Shown here: positions 9,746 through 24,029 of the stretch, one piece after another
How the letters are laid out: every line of letters starts with the position of its first letter
Numbering within the stretch: position 1 is the stretch's first letter
Assembly (NCBI GenBank): GCA_024036415.1
Contig: JAMWET010002892.1
Coordinates: 62,501 to 126,500, forward strand
Source of the DNA: Prochilodus magdalenae
Taxonomy: Eukaryota > Chordata > Actinopteri > Characiformes > Prochilodontidae
Direction: 5' to 3'
DNA: 64,000 nucleotides
The notes under the pieces: model-generated
The model's input: the letters and a program-made list of their open reading frames with translations, nothing else
Told to the model about the DNA's origin: nothing
The model's database searches: none
Program-made: the position numbers and the translations under genes

Positions 9746-12050
9746 TGCAGGGCTGTGTCTGATCCACACACACCAGCACCACACACACTACCACACCACC
9801 ACCACGTCAGTGTCCCTGCAGCGCTGTGTCTGATCCACACACGCCAGCACCACACACACTAACACCCCGCCACCACGTCAGTGTCACTGCAGCGCTGTGT
9901 CTGATCCACACACACCAGCACCACACACACTAACACCCCGCCACCATGTCAGTGTCCCTGCAGCGCTGTGTCTGATCCACACACACCAGCACCACACACA
10001 CTAACACCCCGCCACCACGTCAGTGTCCCTGCAGCGCTGTGTCTGATCCACACACGCCAGCACCACACACACTAACACACCACCACCACGTCAGTGTCCC
10101 TGCAGCGCTGTGTCTGATCCACACACGCCAGCACCACACACACGAACACCCCGCCACCACGTCAGTGTCACTGCAGCGCTGTGTCTGATCCACACACGCC
10201 AGCACCACACACACTAACACACCACCACCACGTCAGTGTCCCTGCAGCGCTGTGTCTGATCCACACACGCCAGCACCACACACACTAACACACCACCACG
10301 TCAGTGTCACTGCAGCGCTGTGTCTGATCCACACACGCCAGCACCACACACACTAACACACCGTCACCATGTCAGTGTCCCTGCAGCGCTGTGTCTGATC
10401 CACACACGCCAGCACCACACACACTAACACACCACCACCACGTCAGTGTCCCTGCAACGCTGTGTCTGATCCACACACTAGCACCACACACACTAACACC
10501 CCGCCACCACGTCAGTGTCCCTGCAGCGCTGTGTCTGATCCACACACACTAGCACCACACACACTAACACACCACCACCACGTCAGTGTCCCTGCAGCGC
10601 TGTGTCTGATCCACACACACCAGCACCACACACACTAACACCCCGCCACCGCGTCAGTGTCACTGCAGCGCTGTCTGATCCACACACGCCAGCACCACAC
10701 ACACTAACACCCCCCCACCGCGTCAGTGTCCCTGCAGTGCTGTGTCTGATCCACACACGCCAGCACCACACACACTAACACACCACTACCACCACGTCAG
10801 TGTCCCTGCAGCGCGGTGTCTGATCCACACACGCCAGCACCACACACACTAACACACCACCACCACCACGTCAGTGTCCCTGCAGCGCTGTGTCTGATCC
10901 ACACACACCAGCACCACACACACTAACACCCCGCCACCATGTCAGTGTCCCTGCAGCGCTGTGTCTGATCCACACACGCCAGCACCACACACACTAACAC
11001 ACCACTACCACCACGTCAGTGTCCCTGCAGCGCGGTGTCTGATCCACACACGCCAGCACCACACACACTAACACACCACCACCACCACGTCAGTGTCCCT
11101 GCAGCGCTGTGTCTGATCCACACACGCCACTGTCTGACCACCACACACACTACACACTAACAACACCACGTCAGTGTCCCTGCAGCGCTGTGTCTGATCC
11201 ACACACACCAGCACACACACAACACACTAACACCACCACCACCACGTCAGTGTCCCTGCAGCGCTGTGTCTGATCCACACACGCCAGCACCACACACACT
11301 AACACACCACCACCACGTCAGTGTCCCTGCAGCGCTGTGTCTGATCCACACACACCAGCACCACACACACTACCACACCACCACCACGTCAGTGTCCCTG
11401 CAGCGCTGTGTCTGATCCACACACAGCAGCACCACACACACTAACACACCACCACCACCACGTCAGTGTCCCTGCAGCGCTGTGTCTGATCCACACACAC
11501 CAGCACCACACACACTAACACACCACCACCACGTCAGTGTCCCTGCAGCGCTGTGTCTGATCCACACACACCAGCACCACACACACTAACACACCACCAC
11601 CACGTCAGTGTCCCTGCAGCGCTGTGTCTGATCCACACACGCCAGCACCACACACACTAACACCCCGCCACCACGTCAGTGTCACTGCAGCGCTGTGTCT
11701 GATCCACACACGCCAGCACCACACACACTAACACACCACCACCACGTCAGTGTCCCTGCAGCGCTGTGTCTGATCCACACACGCCAGCACCACACACACT
11801 AACACACCACCACCACGTCAGTGTCCCTGCAGCGCTGTGTCTGATCCACACACACCAGCACCACACACACTAACACACCACCACCACGTCAGTGTCCCTG
11901 CAGCGCTGTGTCTGATCCACACACGCCAGCACCACACACACTAACACACCACCACCACGTCAGTGTCCCTGCAGCGCTGTGTCTGATCCACACACGCCAG
12001 CACCACACACACTAACACATCACCACCACGTCAGTGTCCCTGCAGCGCTG
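9746..12050 (+). repeat. minisatellite, 71-bp unit, about 32 copies, derived from a transposon terminus
   Basis: Each unit contains GCTGTGTCTGATCCACACAC, then CAGCACCACACACACTAACA, CACCACCACCACGTCAG and TGTCCCTGCAGC. Units are 68-74 bp, mostly 71. The same order of words occurs once in the inverted termini of the element copies at 24030-24760 and 62766-63440 (TGTCTGATCCACTCACACC, CAGCACCACCCACACTAAC, CACGTCAGTGTC). The array also leaves through CAGCGCTGAGAAT, matching the element word CAGTGCTGAGAATGAT. The parsimonious reading is tandem amplification inside one element copy. A trimeric higher-order variant (CACTACC with GCGCGGTGTC) recurs 219 bp apart near 10783 and 11002. Confidence 0.95.
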
Positions 12051-12395
12051 AGAATCATATCGATATGTATATACAGCTGAGGGGATATGTAAAAGGGGAG
12101 GAGTCAGAGACTTCGCCGCTTCACTCTCCGTTCTCTTTCCTCCTCCTGAGGGATGCTCTTTCTCTCGGAGGGTGAGAGCGCTGATGTACTCCCTCTGTAC
12201 TGAGGGAGCTGGAGGACTCCCAGGGGAGCCATGCAGGAGTTTTCACCTCCATCTGACCTCGCTCCTCGTCCTCAGAGAGCGATCACACACTCTCACTCAT
12301 CCTCCACCGCCTCGTTCCTCAGCTAGACTCCTGAAGCTGAAGGTTTACAGATTAACAGCTGAGCAGCTCACAGATATCAATATACACATACACCC
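12051..12395. other. no feature seen
   Basis: Unique spacer between the 71-bp array and the CT tract. Open frames continue from here into the CT tract, but nothing supports coding. Confidence 0.35.
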
Positions 12396-13470
<1,075 letters not shown>

Positions 13471-13471
<1 letters not shown>

Positions 13472-13925
13472 TCTTTCTCAGACTGCATTTTAAAATGAGG
13501 CACAACACAAGTTAGCCAATCAGAACATAGCTCATTTGCATATGTCAGAGTGTCTGTTAAAGATGTGAAGATGAACAGCTGTTGATGTGTGGGGTTGTAA
13601 GATGGTCTCATAGCTGTTTTGGTATTTAAGCTGTAGGGTGGTGACCTCAGATGAGCCCCGTGCTGCTGATGGAGCTGATTGGTTCACTGCACTGCGGTGT
13701 TGTATTTCATGTCGTGTTCTTTTGAAATGCTGTTGTTGTTGTTTACCTGTTGGTGCCACATCTGAGATCCTGGCTGGGTGGGTGGGTGAAACGTGCCCTG
13801 CAAGGCGGCCGAGCGATATGAAGCTATGAGGGGAGCGGGGCGGCCGATCCCGGGCCTGTTCTGAGAGAGGTGGAGCGCAGGTGGTGCGCAGGTGTTAACG
13901 CTCTGCTTGCTTTGTGTTTCTGCAG
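13471..13925. other. intron end upstream of the first visible GSG1L exon
   Basis: Unique sequence leading to a good acceptor: pyrimidine-rich GCTTTGTGTTTCTGCAG ends at 13925. Nothing else recognised. Confidence 0.5.
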
Positions 13926-13973
13926 GTGAGAAGTGCAGGAGCTTTATTGATCTGGCTCCAGCGTCGGAGAGAG
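13926..13973 (+). CDS. gsg1l: GSG1L internal exon, 48 bp (end of extracellular loop 1)
   Basis: The exon completes a split glycine codon and reads EKCRSFIDLAPASER, ending with the first base of the next glycine codon. GSG1L is a four-pass claudin-fold membrane protein that associates with AMPA-type glutamate receptors and modulates their gating and surface level. This piece corresponds to the stretch just before the second membrane segment, with a loop cysteine (KC). It is flanked by TTTCTGCAG and GTGAGT. Both ends are phase 1 and the length is a multiple of three, so skipping would keep the frame; whether it is skipped is unknown. Identification rests on remembered similarity to human GSG1L and on perfect phase agreement with the exon at 21925. 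Exons encoding the start codon and first membrane segment were not found upstream in the window. Confidence 0.9.
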
Positions 13974-14194
13974 GTGAGTAATGGCCGTCATTAGGCCCGT
14001 GTTGAGGCTTGTCCGACAGCACGCACTGCAGGCTGTGACTAGCACGTCTCCCGTCTCTGCCCCGTGGCAGCCTCCTTTATACATATGGCTTTGCTGACTG
14101 ATGGGCACTCATATGTATTTCACCATGACAACCATGAGACTTTCACCTGAACAGTACTTCAGACCTTTCATTTCTATCACCTTAAAATCACTTA
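13974..14194. other. start of a 7,951-bp GSG1L intron (13974-21924)
   Basis: Donor GTGAGTAATG is followed by unique sequence up to the first 21-bp array. The whole intron runs to 21924 and contains both oppositely oriented 21-bp arrays. Confidence 0.7.
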
Positions 14195-16045
14195 TTCAGT
14201 ATCTACTATGAATTATTCAGTATCCACTATGAATTATTCAGTATCTACTATGAATTATTCAGTATCCACTATGAATTATTCAGTATCTAATATGAATTAT
14301 TCAGTATCCACTATGAATTATTCAGTATCCACTATGAATTATTCAGTACTAACTATGAATTATTCAGTATCCGCTATGAATTATTCAGTATATACTATGA
14401 ATTATTCAGTATCTACTATGAATTATTCAGTACTCACTATGAATTATTTAGTATCCGCTATGAATTATTCAGTATCTACTATGAATTATTCAGTATCCAC
14501 TATGAATTATTCAGTATCCACTATGAATTATTCAGTACTAACTATGAATTATTCAGTATCCGCTATGAATTATTCAGTATATATTATGAATTATTCAGTA
14601 TCTACTATGAATTATTCAGTATCTAATATGAATTATTCAGTACTCACTATGAATTATTTAGTATCCGCTATGAATATCACTCTACTATGAATTATTCAGT
14701 ATCCACTATGAATTATTCAGTATCCACTATGAATTATTCAGTATCTACTATGAATTATTCAGTATCTAATATGAATTATTCAGTATCTACTATGAATTAT
14801 TCAGTATCTAATATGAATTATTCAGTATCCACTATGAATTATTCAGTATCCACTATGAATTATTCAGTACTAACTATGAATTATTCAGTATCCGCTATGA
14901 ATTATTCAGTATCCACTATGAATTATTCAGTACTCACTATGAATTATTTAGTATCCGCTATGAATTATTCAGTATCCACTATGAATTATTCAGTATCCAC
15001 TATGAATTATTCAGTATCCACTATGAATTATTCAGTACTAACTATGAATTATTCAGTATCCGCTATGACTTATTCAGTATATACTATGAATTATTCAGTA
15101 TCTACTATGAATTATTCAGTACTCACTATGAATTATTTAGTATCCGCTATGAATTATTCAGTATCTACTATGAATTATTCAGTATCTACTATGAATTATT
15201 CAGTATCCACGATGGATTATTCAGTATCTAATATGAATTATTCAGTATCCACTATGAATTATTCAGTATCCACTATGAATTATTCAGTACTAACTATGAA
15301 TTATTCAGTATCCGCTATGAATTATTCAGTATATACTATGAATTATTCAGTATCTACTATGAATTATTCAGTATCTAATATGAATTATTCAGTACTCACT
15401 ATGAATTATTTAGTATCCGCTATGAATTATTCAGTATCTACTATGAATTATTCAGTATCCACTATGAATTATTCAGTATCCACTATGAATTATTCAGTAT
15501 CTACTATGAATTATTCAGTATCTAATATGAATTATTCAGTATTCACTATGAATTATTCAGTATCTACTATGAATTATTCAGTATCTACTATGAATTATTC
15601 AGTATCTAATATGAATTATTCAGTATCTACTATGAATTATTCAGTACTAACTATGAATTATTCAGTATCCACTATGAATTATTCAGTACTAACTATGAAT
15701 TATTCAGTATCCGCTATGAATTATTCAGTATCTACTATGAATTATTCAGTACTAACTATGAATTATTCAGTATATACTATGAATTATTCAGTATATACTA
15801 TGAATTATGCAGTATCCACTATGAATTATTCAGTACTCACTATGAATTATTTAGTATCCGCTATGAATTATTCAGTATCTACTATGAATTATTCCGTAAC
15901 CAGTATGAATTTTTCAGTATCTAATAAGAATTATTCAGTATCTACTATGAATTTTTCAGTATCTAATAAGAATTATTCAGTATCCGCTATGAATTATTCC
16001 GTATCCAGTATGAATTTTTTAGTATATGTTATCCTGTATCTACTA
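14195..16045 (+). repeat. minisatellite, 21-bp unit, forward orientation, about 88 copies
   Basis: The unit is ATGAATTATTCAGTATC plus four variable bases (TACT, CACT, TAAT, CGCT). Each unit contains the interrupted palindrome TGAATTATTCA. As 21 bp is seven codons and the frame has no stop, frames of 160 and 453 codons reading MNYSVST repeats appear; they lack any other protein feature and are not genes. Variant units recur in the same order every 9-13 units, indicating block duplication. Units become ragged in the last 150 bp (AATTTTTCAG, AATAAGAATT). The array lies inside the GSG1L intron and is reverse complementary to 18665-21690. Confidence 0.97.
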
Positions 16046-16102
16046 TAGGTGAAGCGGTGTGTTTACCTCTTGAATGGCTAAATGATCTATATACCATGAC
16101 AT

Positions 16103-16147
16103 AAAAATGGGAGTGCATGAACTTCCCATTCATGCACTCCCATTTTT
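16103..16147. repeat. perfect 19-bp inverted repeat with 7-base loop
   Basis: AAAAATGGGAGTGCATGAA at 16103-16121 pairs perfectly with 16129-16147 around CTTCCCA. A second small hairpin follows at once (GACTGG 16151-16156, CCATGC-free loop TGAACTT, CCAGTC 16164-16169). In the intron RNA both would fold. The stem is shorter than usual for a microRNA precursor, and a recent foldback duplication is also possible. Confidence 0.85.
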
Positions 16148-16169
16148 GGAGACTGGTGAACTTCCAGTC

Positions 16170-18664
16170 CCCAACTGCACCATCCATTATGAGACGCAGA
16201 CCTGTTTTAGAAATGCAGTTAACACTCAATTATGCAAGTCACTCCTTTCGCAAAGCAAATTTTCAAAGGCCACCTTCTAATTGCCAAAGTGTATTCACGG
16301 TGGTGCCCGCGGCACTGGGGTAAATACCATGTCTGAGATATGAAATTATGTTTTTTTTTCATGAGCCATCTGTGCATAATGAATCTGCGCTGAACAGCCT
16401 ACAGTTGACAAATCTGTAATTAATTCTTAATAACGAGCGAGGAAAATTAAATTTGCTCACAAATTAGGTCCATTCACAGCTGCTCCGAAATGGATCCGTA
16501 AAGGAAGTCACTCGACTTTCCGGGCTCCATCCTTCCCGGCCTCGCACACCGCCTCTCTCCCTCGGGAGGACCGGTTTAGCCTTAAGGTCCTCGGTTAGAG
16601 TCCAGTCTGCTGACCGACCCAACCATGACTCGAGCGCACTCAGATGTGTATCTGCTTGCAACCACTTCTCTCTCCAGCCGCTATTATATTTGGAGTCTAG
16701 TGAGGAGCAGCAGTGGAGCTGGAGAGCAGTCTGAGTTTTCCCGTTGTCAGCTGTGTCCCGCTCAGGTCGGAGGGAGAGCTCAGCGAGATTTCTGTCTCTG
16801 CCACACGTCAGAAAACATCGAGCCTCCATGAAGAGTCTGCCTTAGCAGGTTCGTCTGAGTGTCAGGAAATTCTGACTTATTGTTTACAGCAGCTCCTGAA
16901 GAACCCGGGCCGGACTCTCCTCGGCGCTCCGCTCTGCTCAGACTCTGGAGGTAACTGCTATGGACATAAATATTGCATGTGGCTGTCACGGCGAGGAATT
17001 GGTTCTCTTCATCACAGCGTGTTTGTCTGTTGCATCACTTGCCAAGCTCCTTCAAACCCGGACCAGTCAAGAGGAGAAATAACAAGCAAGCAAACCAGAC
17101 AAGCCCCTCAAAGTCCAGATGTGGCGTTGTGCAGTGGTGGCCCCCTGCTCTGGGCTGACTTCTTCAAGCTCTGCCACGTTGTTGTTCATGGGCAAGGTCT
17201 CATTGAACCCTATTAGAAACTGTACAGCTAATCCACTATTGGCAACTAGAGGAACGTTCGGGACTCGTTCAGGATAGGGTCCAGCAGGATCAGATACTGC
17301 TTTCTGATTGGCTATCCGCCCTGCCTTGTATCCACTCCTCCGTGTAATGTTTTGTGCTGGTCTGAGACAAATCAGGCTGTTGTTGTTCTAGCTAAGTTCC
17401 GTCTAGTGAACAGTAGCCTCAGACAGACACTCCTGTGTTTTCAGAGGCACTGTTTATGTCGTGACTCCATTTTCAAGATGGCCTCCTTCTGTGCTTTATG
17501 CCGAATAAAAAGTCACTCTGGAAAAGAGCCTCGGCTAATGATGGAAATGTATTAGATGGTGGTCATAATAATGTGACTCTGTATATAAAGTTTTTTGATG
17601 TTTGTGTCAGACATATAGGTATGATCAGACATAGATATAATACATCTGTATATATATATATATATCTATATATATATATTAGTGTGTGTGTGTGTTCCAA
17701 ATGCTAAGCCTGTAAACGTCCATCCACCCGTGTGTAATCTATATGCACATGTATGTTTGATACAATATTCATTCATCAAGGATTGTTTATGTGCATTACT
17801 GCTAGCTTTGTGCTAACATACCACTAGAAACCCACAGGGGCGCTAGCAGTAATGAGCACTGCTGTGTAGAAGGGCTGGTCCTGTCTCCTTCATAATTAAT
17901 TACTCCATTATCCAGTGATTTGTAAAGCTGGTCTAACCCGCTGTAGATGTGAACAAACACGTGTGTTAGCGGAGCATGGCGAGATTAACTGGAGCAACAG
18001 GTCCGAGGCCAGAAGCAAGCCCAGCCCTCTCCGTTCGTCCTCCTCTACAGGAAGCTCTACAGGGCAGGAGGGACTCGGCTAATGAGGAGTGCTGAGAGCT
18101 GTTGTGGGAACACTCCCGAGACCGTCTGACAGATAAGAGACTTTCCCCCGATCGCTCCGAGAAGAATTTAACTTCTCTGCCGGATACCAGAGTGGCTTCT
18201 TACGCTCTCCGCTGCAGATGCTGCTGTCGTGGCATCATCTTGCCTAACTGACATTAATGAGAGTTGTGTCCTAGCGAGAGCGTGTATCCTCTGTTTATCT
18301 GTTTACTTATTGTCCTCGGAGTTTCGGCTTCATGGAGCATGGAATGCCAGCGGATTGTTTTTCTGACTCATGTGGAATCCGATCTGCACTGTCTGATTAT
18401 CCAAAGAGAGCCAGCAGTCGACAAACAAATGGAGCGCAGGCTCATTGGGGGAATTCCCAACTCTTCACCGGTGCCATTTAATATACAGGAGCTGCTGGTT
18501 TTCAGGAACATTCAGAGACATCCTTTCATTCACTCACTCTCTTTAGTCTCCCTGCCTGTCCTTCATCTAACACGGTGTGCACAAGGTCATCCTCAGCACT
18601 GAGGAACATCAAAACAAACGTCTGCAACAGATCTAGACAATGAACGGTTCTGATTCCAAAATCC
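16170..18664. other. unique intron spacer between the inverted arrays
   Basis: About 2.5 kb without a recognised exon. A short TA-rich tract with TATATATATATATATC lies near 17650, followed by a GTGTGTG run. The open frames here show no family resemblance. This stretch would be the loop if the flanking arrays paired in RNA. Confidence 0.4.
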
Positions 18665-21600
18665 ATATTAGATACTGAATAATTCATAGTGGATAATGAA
18701 TAATTCATAGTAGATACTGAATAATTCATAGTGGATACTGAATAATTCATAGTAGATACTGAATAATTCATAGTAGATACTGAATAATTCATAGTGGATA
18801 CTGAATAATTCATAGTAGATACTGAATAATTCATAGTGGATACTGAATAATTCATAGTAGATACTGAATAATTCATAGTAGATACTGAATAATTCATAGT
18901 GGATACTGAATAATTCATAGTAGATACTGAATAACTCATAGAAGATACTGAATAATTCATACTGGATACTGAATAATTCATAGTAGATGCTGAATAATCC
19001 ATAGTAGATACTGAATAATTCATGGTGGATACTGAATAATTCATAGTAGATGCTGAATAATCCATAGTAGATACTGAATAATTTATGGTGGATACTAAAT
19101 AGTATATAGTAGATACTGAATAATCCATAGTAGATACTGAATAATTCATAGTAGATACTGAATAATTCATGGTGGATACTGAATAATTCATAGTAGATAC
19201 TGAATAATCCATAGTAGATACTGAATAACTCATAGTAGATACTGAATAATTCATAGTAGATGCTAAATAATTCATGGTGGATACTGAATAATTCATAGTA
19301 GATACTGAATAACCCGTAGTAGATACTGAATAATTCATAGTAGATACTGAATAATTCATAGTAGATGCTGAATAATCCATGGTGGATACTGAATAATTCA
19401 TAGTACATACTGAATAATCCATAGTAGATACTGAATAATTCATAGTGGATAATGAATAATTCATAGTGGATACTGAATAATTCATAGTAGATACTGAATA
19501 ATTAATGGTGGATACTGAATAATTCATAGTACATACTGAATAATCCATAGTAGATACTGAATAATTCATAGTGGTTAATGAATAATTCATAGTGGATACT
19601 GAATAATTCATAGTGGATGCTGAATAATTCATAGTAGATACTGAATAATTCATAGTGGATACTGTATAATACATAGTGGATAATGAATAATTCATAGTGG
19701 ATACTGAATAATTCATAGTGGATGCTAAATAATTCATAGTAGATACTGAATAATTCATAGTGGATGCTGAATAATTCATAGTGGATACTGAATAATTCAT
19801 AGTGGATATTGAATAATTCATCGTAGATACTGAATAATTCATAGTGGATGCTGAATAATTCATAGTGGATACTGAATAATTCATAGTAGATGCTGAATAA
19901 TTCATAGTAGATACTGAATAACTCATAGTAGATACTGAATAATTCATAGTGGATACTGAATAATTCATAGTAGATGCTGAATAATTCATAGTAGATACTG
20001 AATAACTCATAGTAGATACTGAATAATTCATAGTGGATACTGAATATTTCATAGTAGATACTGAATAATCCATAGTAGATACTGAATAATTCATACTGGA
20101 TACTGAATAATTCATAGTAGATGCCGAATAATCCATAGTAGATAATGAATAATTCATGGTTGATACTGAATAATTCATAGTAGATACTGAATAATCCATA
20201 GTAGATACTGAATAATTCATAGTAGATACTGAATAATCCATAGTAGATACTGAATAATTCATAGTAGATACTGAATAATTCATGGTGGATACTGAATAAT
20301 TCATAGTAGATACTGAATAATCCATAGTAGATACTGAATAACTCATAGTAGATACTGAATAATTCATAGTAGATGCTAAATAATTCATGGTGGATACTGA
20401 ATAATTCATAGTAGATACTGAATAATCCGTAGTAGATACTGAATAACTCATAGTAGATACTGAATAATTCATAGTAGATGCTGAATAATCCATGGTGGAT
20501 ACTGAATAATTCATAGTACATACTGAATAATCCATAGTAGATACTGAATAATTCATAGTGGATAATGAATAATTCATAGTGGATACTGAATAATTCATAG
20601 TAGATACTGAATAATTAATGGTGGATACTGAATAATTCATAGTACATACTGAATAATCCATAGTAGATACTGAATAATTCATAGTGGATAATGAATAATT
20701 CATAGTGGATACTGAATAATTCATAGTGGATGCTGAATAATTCATAGTAGATACTGAATAATTCATAGTGGATACTGTATAATACATAGTGGATAATGAA
20801 TAATTCATAGTGGATACTGAATAATTCATAGTGGATGCTAAATAATTCATAGTAGATACTGAATAATTCATAGTGGATGCTGAATAATTCATAGTGGATA
20901 CTGAATAATTCATAGTGGATATTGAATAATTCATCGTAGATACTGAATAATTCATAGTGGATGCTGAATAATTCATAGTGGATACTGAATAATTCATAGT
21001 AGATGCTGAATAATTCATAGTAGATACTGAATAACTCATAGTAGATACTGAATAATTCATAGTGGATACTGAATAATTCATAGTAGATGCTGAATAATTC
21101 ATAGTAGATACTGAATAACTCATAGTAGATACTGAATAATTCATAGTGGATACTGAATATTTCATAGTAGATACTGAATAATCCATAGTAGATACTGAAT
21201 AATTCATACTGGATACTGAATAATTCATAGTAGATGCCGAATAATCCATAGTAGATAATGAATAATTCATGGTTGATACTGAATAATTCATAGTAGATAC
21301 TGAATAATCCATAGTAGATACTGAATAATTCATAGTAGATACTGAATAATCCATACTGGATACTGAATAATTCATAGTAGATGCTGAATAATCCATAGTA
21401 GATAATGAATAATTCATGGTGGATACTGAATAATCCATTGTAGATACTGAATAATTCATAGTAGATACTGAATAATTCATAGTAGATACTGAATAATTCA
21501 TAGTAGATACTGAATAATACATAGTAGATACTGAATAATTCATAGTAGATACTGAATAATACATAGTAGATACTGAATAATTCATAGTAGATACTGAATA

Positions 21601-21690
21601 ATCCATAGTAGATACTGAATAATTCATAGTAGATACTGAATAATTCATAGTGGATACTGAATAATTCATGGTGGATACTGAATAATTCGT
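18665..21690 (-). repeat. minisatellite, 21-bp unit, reverse orientation, about 144 copies
   Basis: The + strand unit is GATACTGAATAATTCATAG plus two bases, the reverse complement of the unit at 14195-16045. All three - strand frames contain long stop-free runs, the longest 1,047 codons reading MNYSVST repeats, an artefact of the unit length. A block of 53 units (1,113 bp) is duplicated: ATTAATGGTGGATAC at 19501 recurs at 20614, and ATGCCGAATAATCC at 20121 recurs at 21234. The shared block runs from about 19.3-20.25 kb to 20.4-21.36 kb with very few differences. The array ends about 235 bp before the acceptor of the next GSG1L exon. Confidence 0.97.
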
Positions 21691-21854
21691 ACTAGTACTC
21701 GAGTAGTGTAATCCGAGGCTGAGTAAGTGAGTAATGAGGCTGCAGTTTAAGGGTTAAGCTCTGTAAGCGTGCTCCTGTTTGGTGATGCTGAAGGCCGAGG
21801 CAGGAGTCAGCGCTCCGCAGGCTGTGTGAACAGACCTGACAGACAGAGTTATGA

Positions 21855-22414
<560 letters not shown>

Positions 22415-22800
22415 AATCAATCAACATTTATTTTTATAGCGCTTTTTACAACAGATGTGTCACAAAGAATCTTTACAAAGAATCTGGTGTTCGAGCCCCC
22501 AATGAGCAAGCCGAGGGCAACAGTGGCAAGGAGAACCTCCCTTAGTTAGGAAGGAAGAAACCTCAAGAGGAACCAAGACTCAAAGGGGAACCCATCCTCC
22601 TCGGGTCAACACCAGATACAGGACAGCACTAGAAAGCAGAGTGTAATGTCTGATTAGTCTGTAATGATGTTGGTGGTTCATAAGATGGGTCAGCAGGCGC
22701 AGGCCAAGCTTCCACAGTGCAGGACAGCCAGGAGCTCCGTGGTGGTAAAGGCTCCCAGTGGCTCCCAGTCGGGGCAGATGTAGCAGCAGCATCAGGCCAC
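22415..22800 (+). mobile_element. dispersed fish repeat (SINE/LINE-tail-like), copy 1
   Basis: CAATCAATCAATCAACATTT is followed by TTTTTATAGCGCTTTTTACA. Further on come GAGCAAGCCGAGGGCAACAG, AAGGAAGAAACCTC and GAACCCATCCTCCTCGGGTC. The same landmarks, more decayed, recur at 25895-26110 and 34545-34790. I recall this as a very abundant family in otophysan fish genomes, but cannot name its class with confidence. It lies in a GSG1L intron. Confidence 0.65.
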
Positions 22801-23200
22801 ACAGGACGGGCAGCAGTTCAGCTCAGACAGAGAGATCAGACAGACTGTTAGCTCTGACAGACCTGAACACACTATACGATGTTAACAGAGTGCAGCAGTG
22901 ACTCCGGCAGGCCTGGCTATTACAGCATAACTAAAAAGGGAGAGCCAGAAGGTCACATAGACATGAGGGCTCCCTGAGAAGGCAGCGCCCCTCTGCTCCA
23001 CCGTCAACACACCTGAGTGAACACGAGGAGCAGCGGGAATGTTGTGTTCCTTAGGAAGATGATGGGCTATGGGGGAAACCTGGTTGTCCAGCAGCTCGGT
23101 GTAGACCCTGTGGTTCAGATCTACTGTCACCTCAACCAAAGAAACCAAAGGACCGCTTCCACATGATCAACCCCAGAACCTCCCGGGGTGGACTCGTTTA
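22801..23200. other. no feature seen
   Basis: Intronic sequence without a recognised exon or repeat. Confidence 0.35.
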
Positions 23201-23224
23201 TTGGCCAGGGAGCTTATCTGGCAT

Positions 23225-23280
23225 GATAGTCTTGAATTTCCCTCTGGGATCAATAAAGTATCTATCTATCTCTATCTATA
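23225..23280 (+). mobile_element. 3' tail of a non-LTR retrotransposon or SINE
   Basis: TTGAATTTCCCTCTGGGATC followed by AATAAAGTATCTATCTATC and a decaying TATC microsatellite is the usual 3' end of an abundant fish non-LTR retroelement. Only the tail is recognisable; no reverse transcriptase frame is present upstream. Confidence 0.55.
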
Positions 23281-24029
23281 AACAGCGAAACCCAAAATTA
23301 GAATTTTAAGATGAGATATAATGAGGCCTGATTGAAACTAGCTTGATTTAGTTTGTGTAGCCGTGATTAAAATGGCCGTGCTCCACGAAAAGGACCGAGT
23401 AACATGTTCCAGAAATGCTTCCTGGGTAAATTGGCTGTTAGAGCTGAAGTACACTCCGAGCTCCCCGTGCTTTGTACTGTATCCCACCTAACGATGAGGT
23501 ACAGTGGAGTTGGGGCCGTGGGTTATTTCTGTAACCGGCTCTGTGCTGGTTTGAGGTTGAAACCCGTTTGTGTCTCTGTTTGTGCGAGACCCATTCTGCA
23601 CTTTGCTGAGCAGACTGATATACTGAATAATTATGAAGCGGTAAACTGAAAGACCAAACGGAGCTGCTGATGTGGAAACGGCGAGCGGTAATTATGGTAT
23701 CCAGTGCAGATAAGCTCAGCGCTTACAGATGCTCATCAGACGCGTTTGAGAGTGGGAAGGCACCACGGGATACGGCATTTGAACTGGAGGGCGGAAACTT
23801 CTGAGAGCCTCTTCTTTTGAGCGCTGCTGGTATGCCCGTGGCTGAGGTACCAAGCCCCAGGTTGCCCTTAGGGTGTGTTCACCACTGATCTCCAAAACAA
23901 TAGCTCTTCTAGAGGAGGCAAACATCTGAGCACCTCATTATCTCTCCACAAAAGCAAGCTGCTCAGACGTTCCTGAAGCACACAGCTGCCGGGGGCTCTG
24001 AAGGCACGGGGTTAAAAATAACAAATGTG
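23281..24029. other. no feature seen
   Basis: Intronic sequence; nothing recognised. Confidence 0.35.

Noticed and set aside
18526..21669. 1,047-codon open frame (MNYSVST repeats) on the - strand, and frames of 453 and 160 codons on the + strand at 14208-16048
   Set aside because: The frames exist because the repeat unit is 21 bp and stop-free. They have no other sequence, no splice context and no conserved domain, and several frames are open at once.
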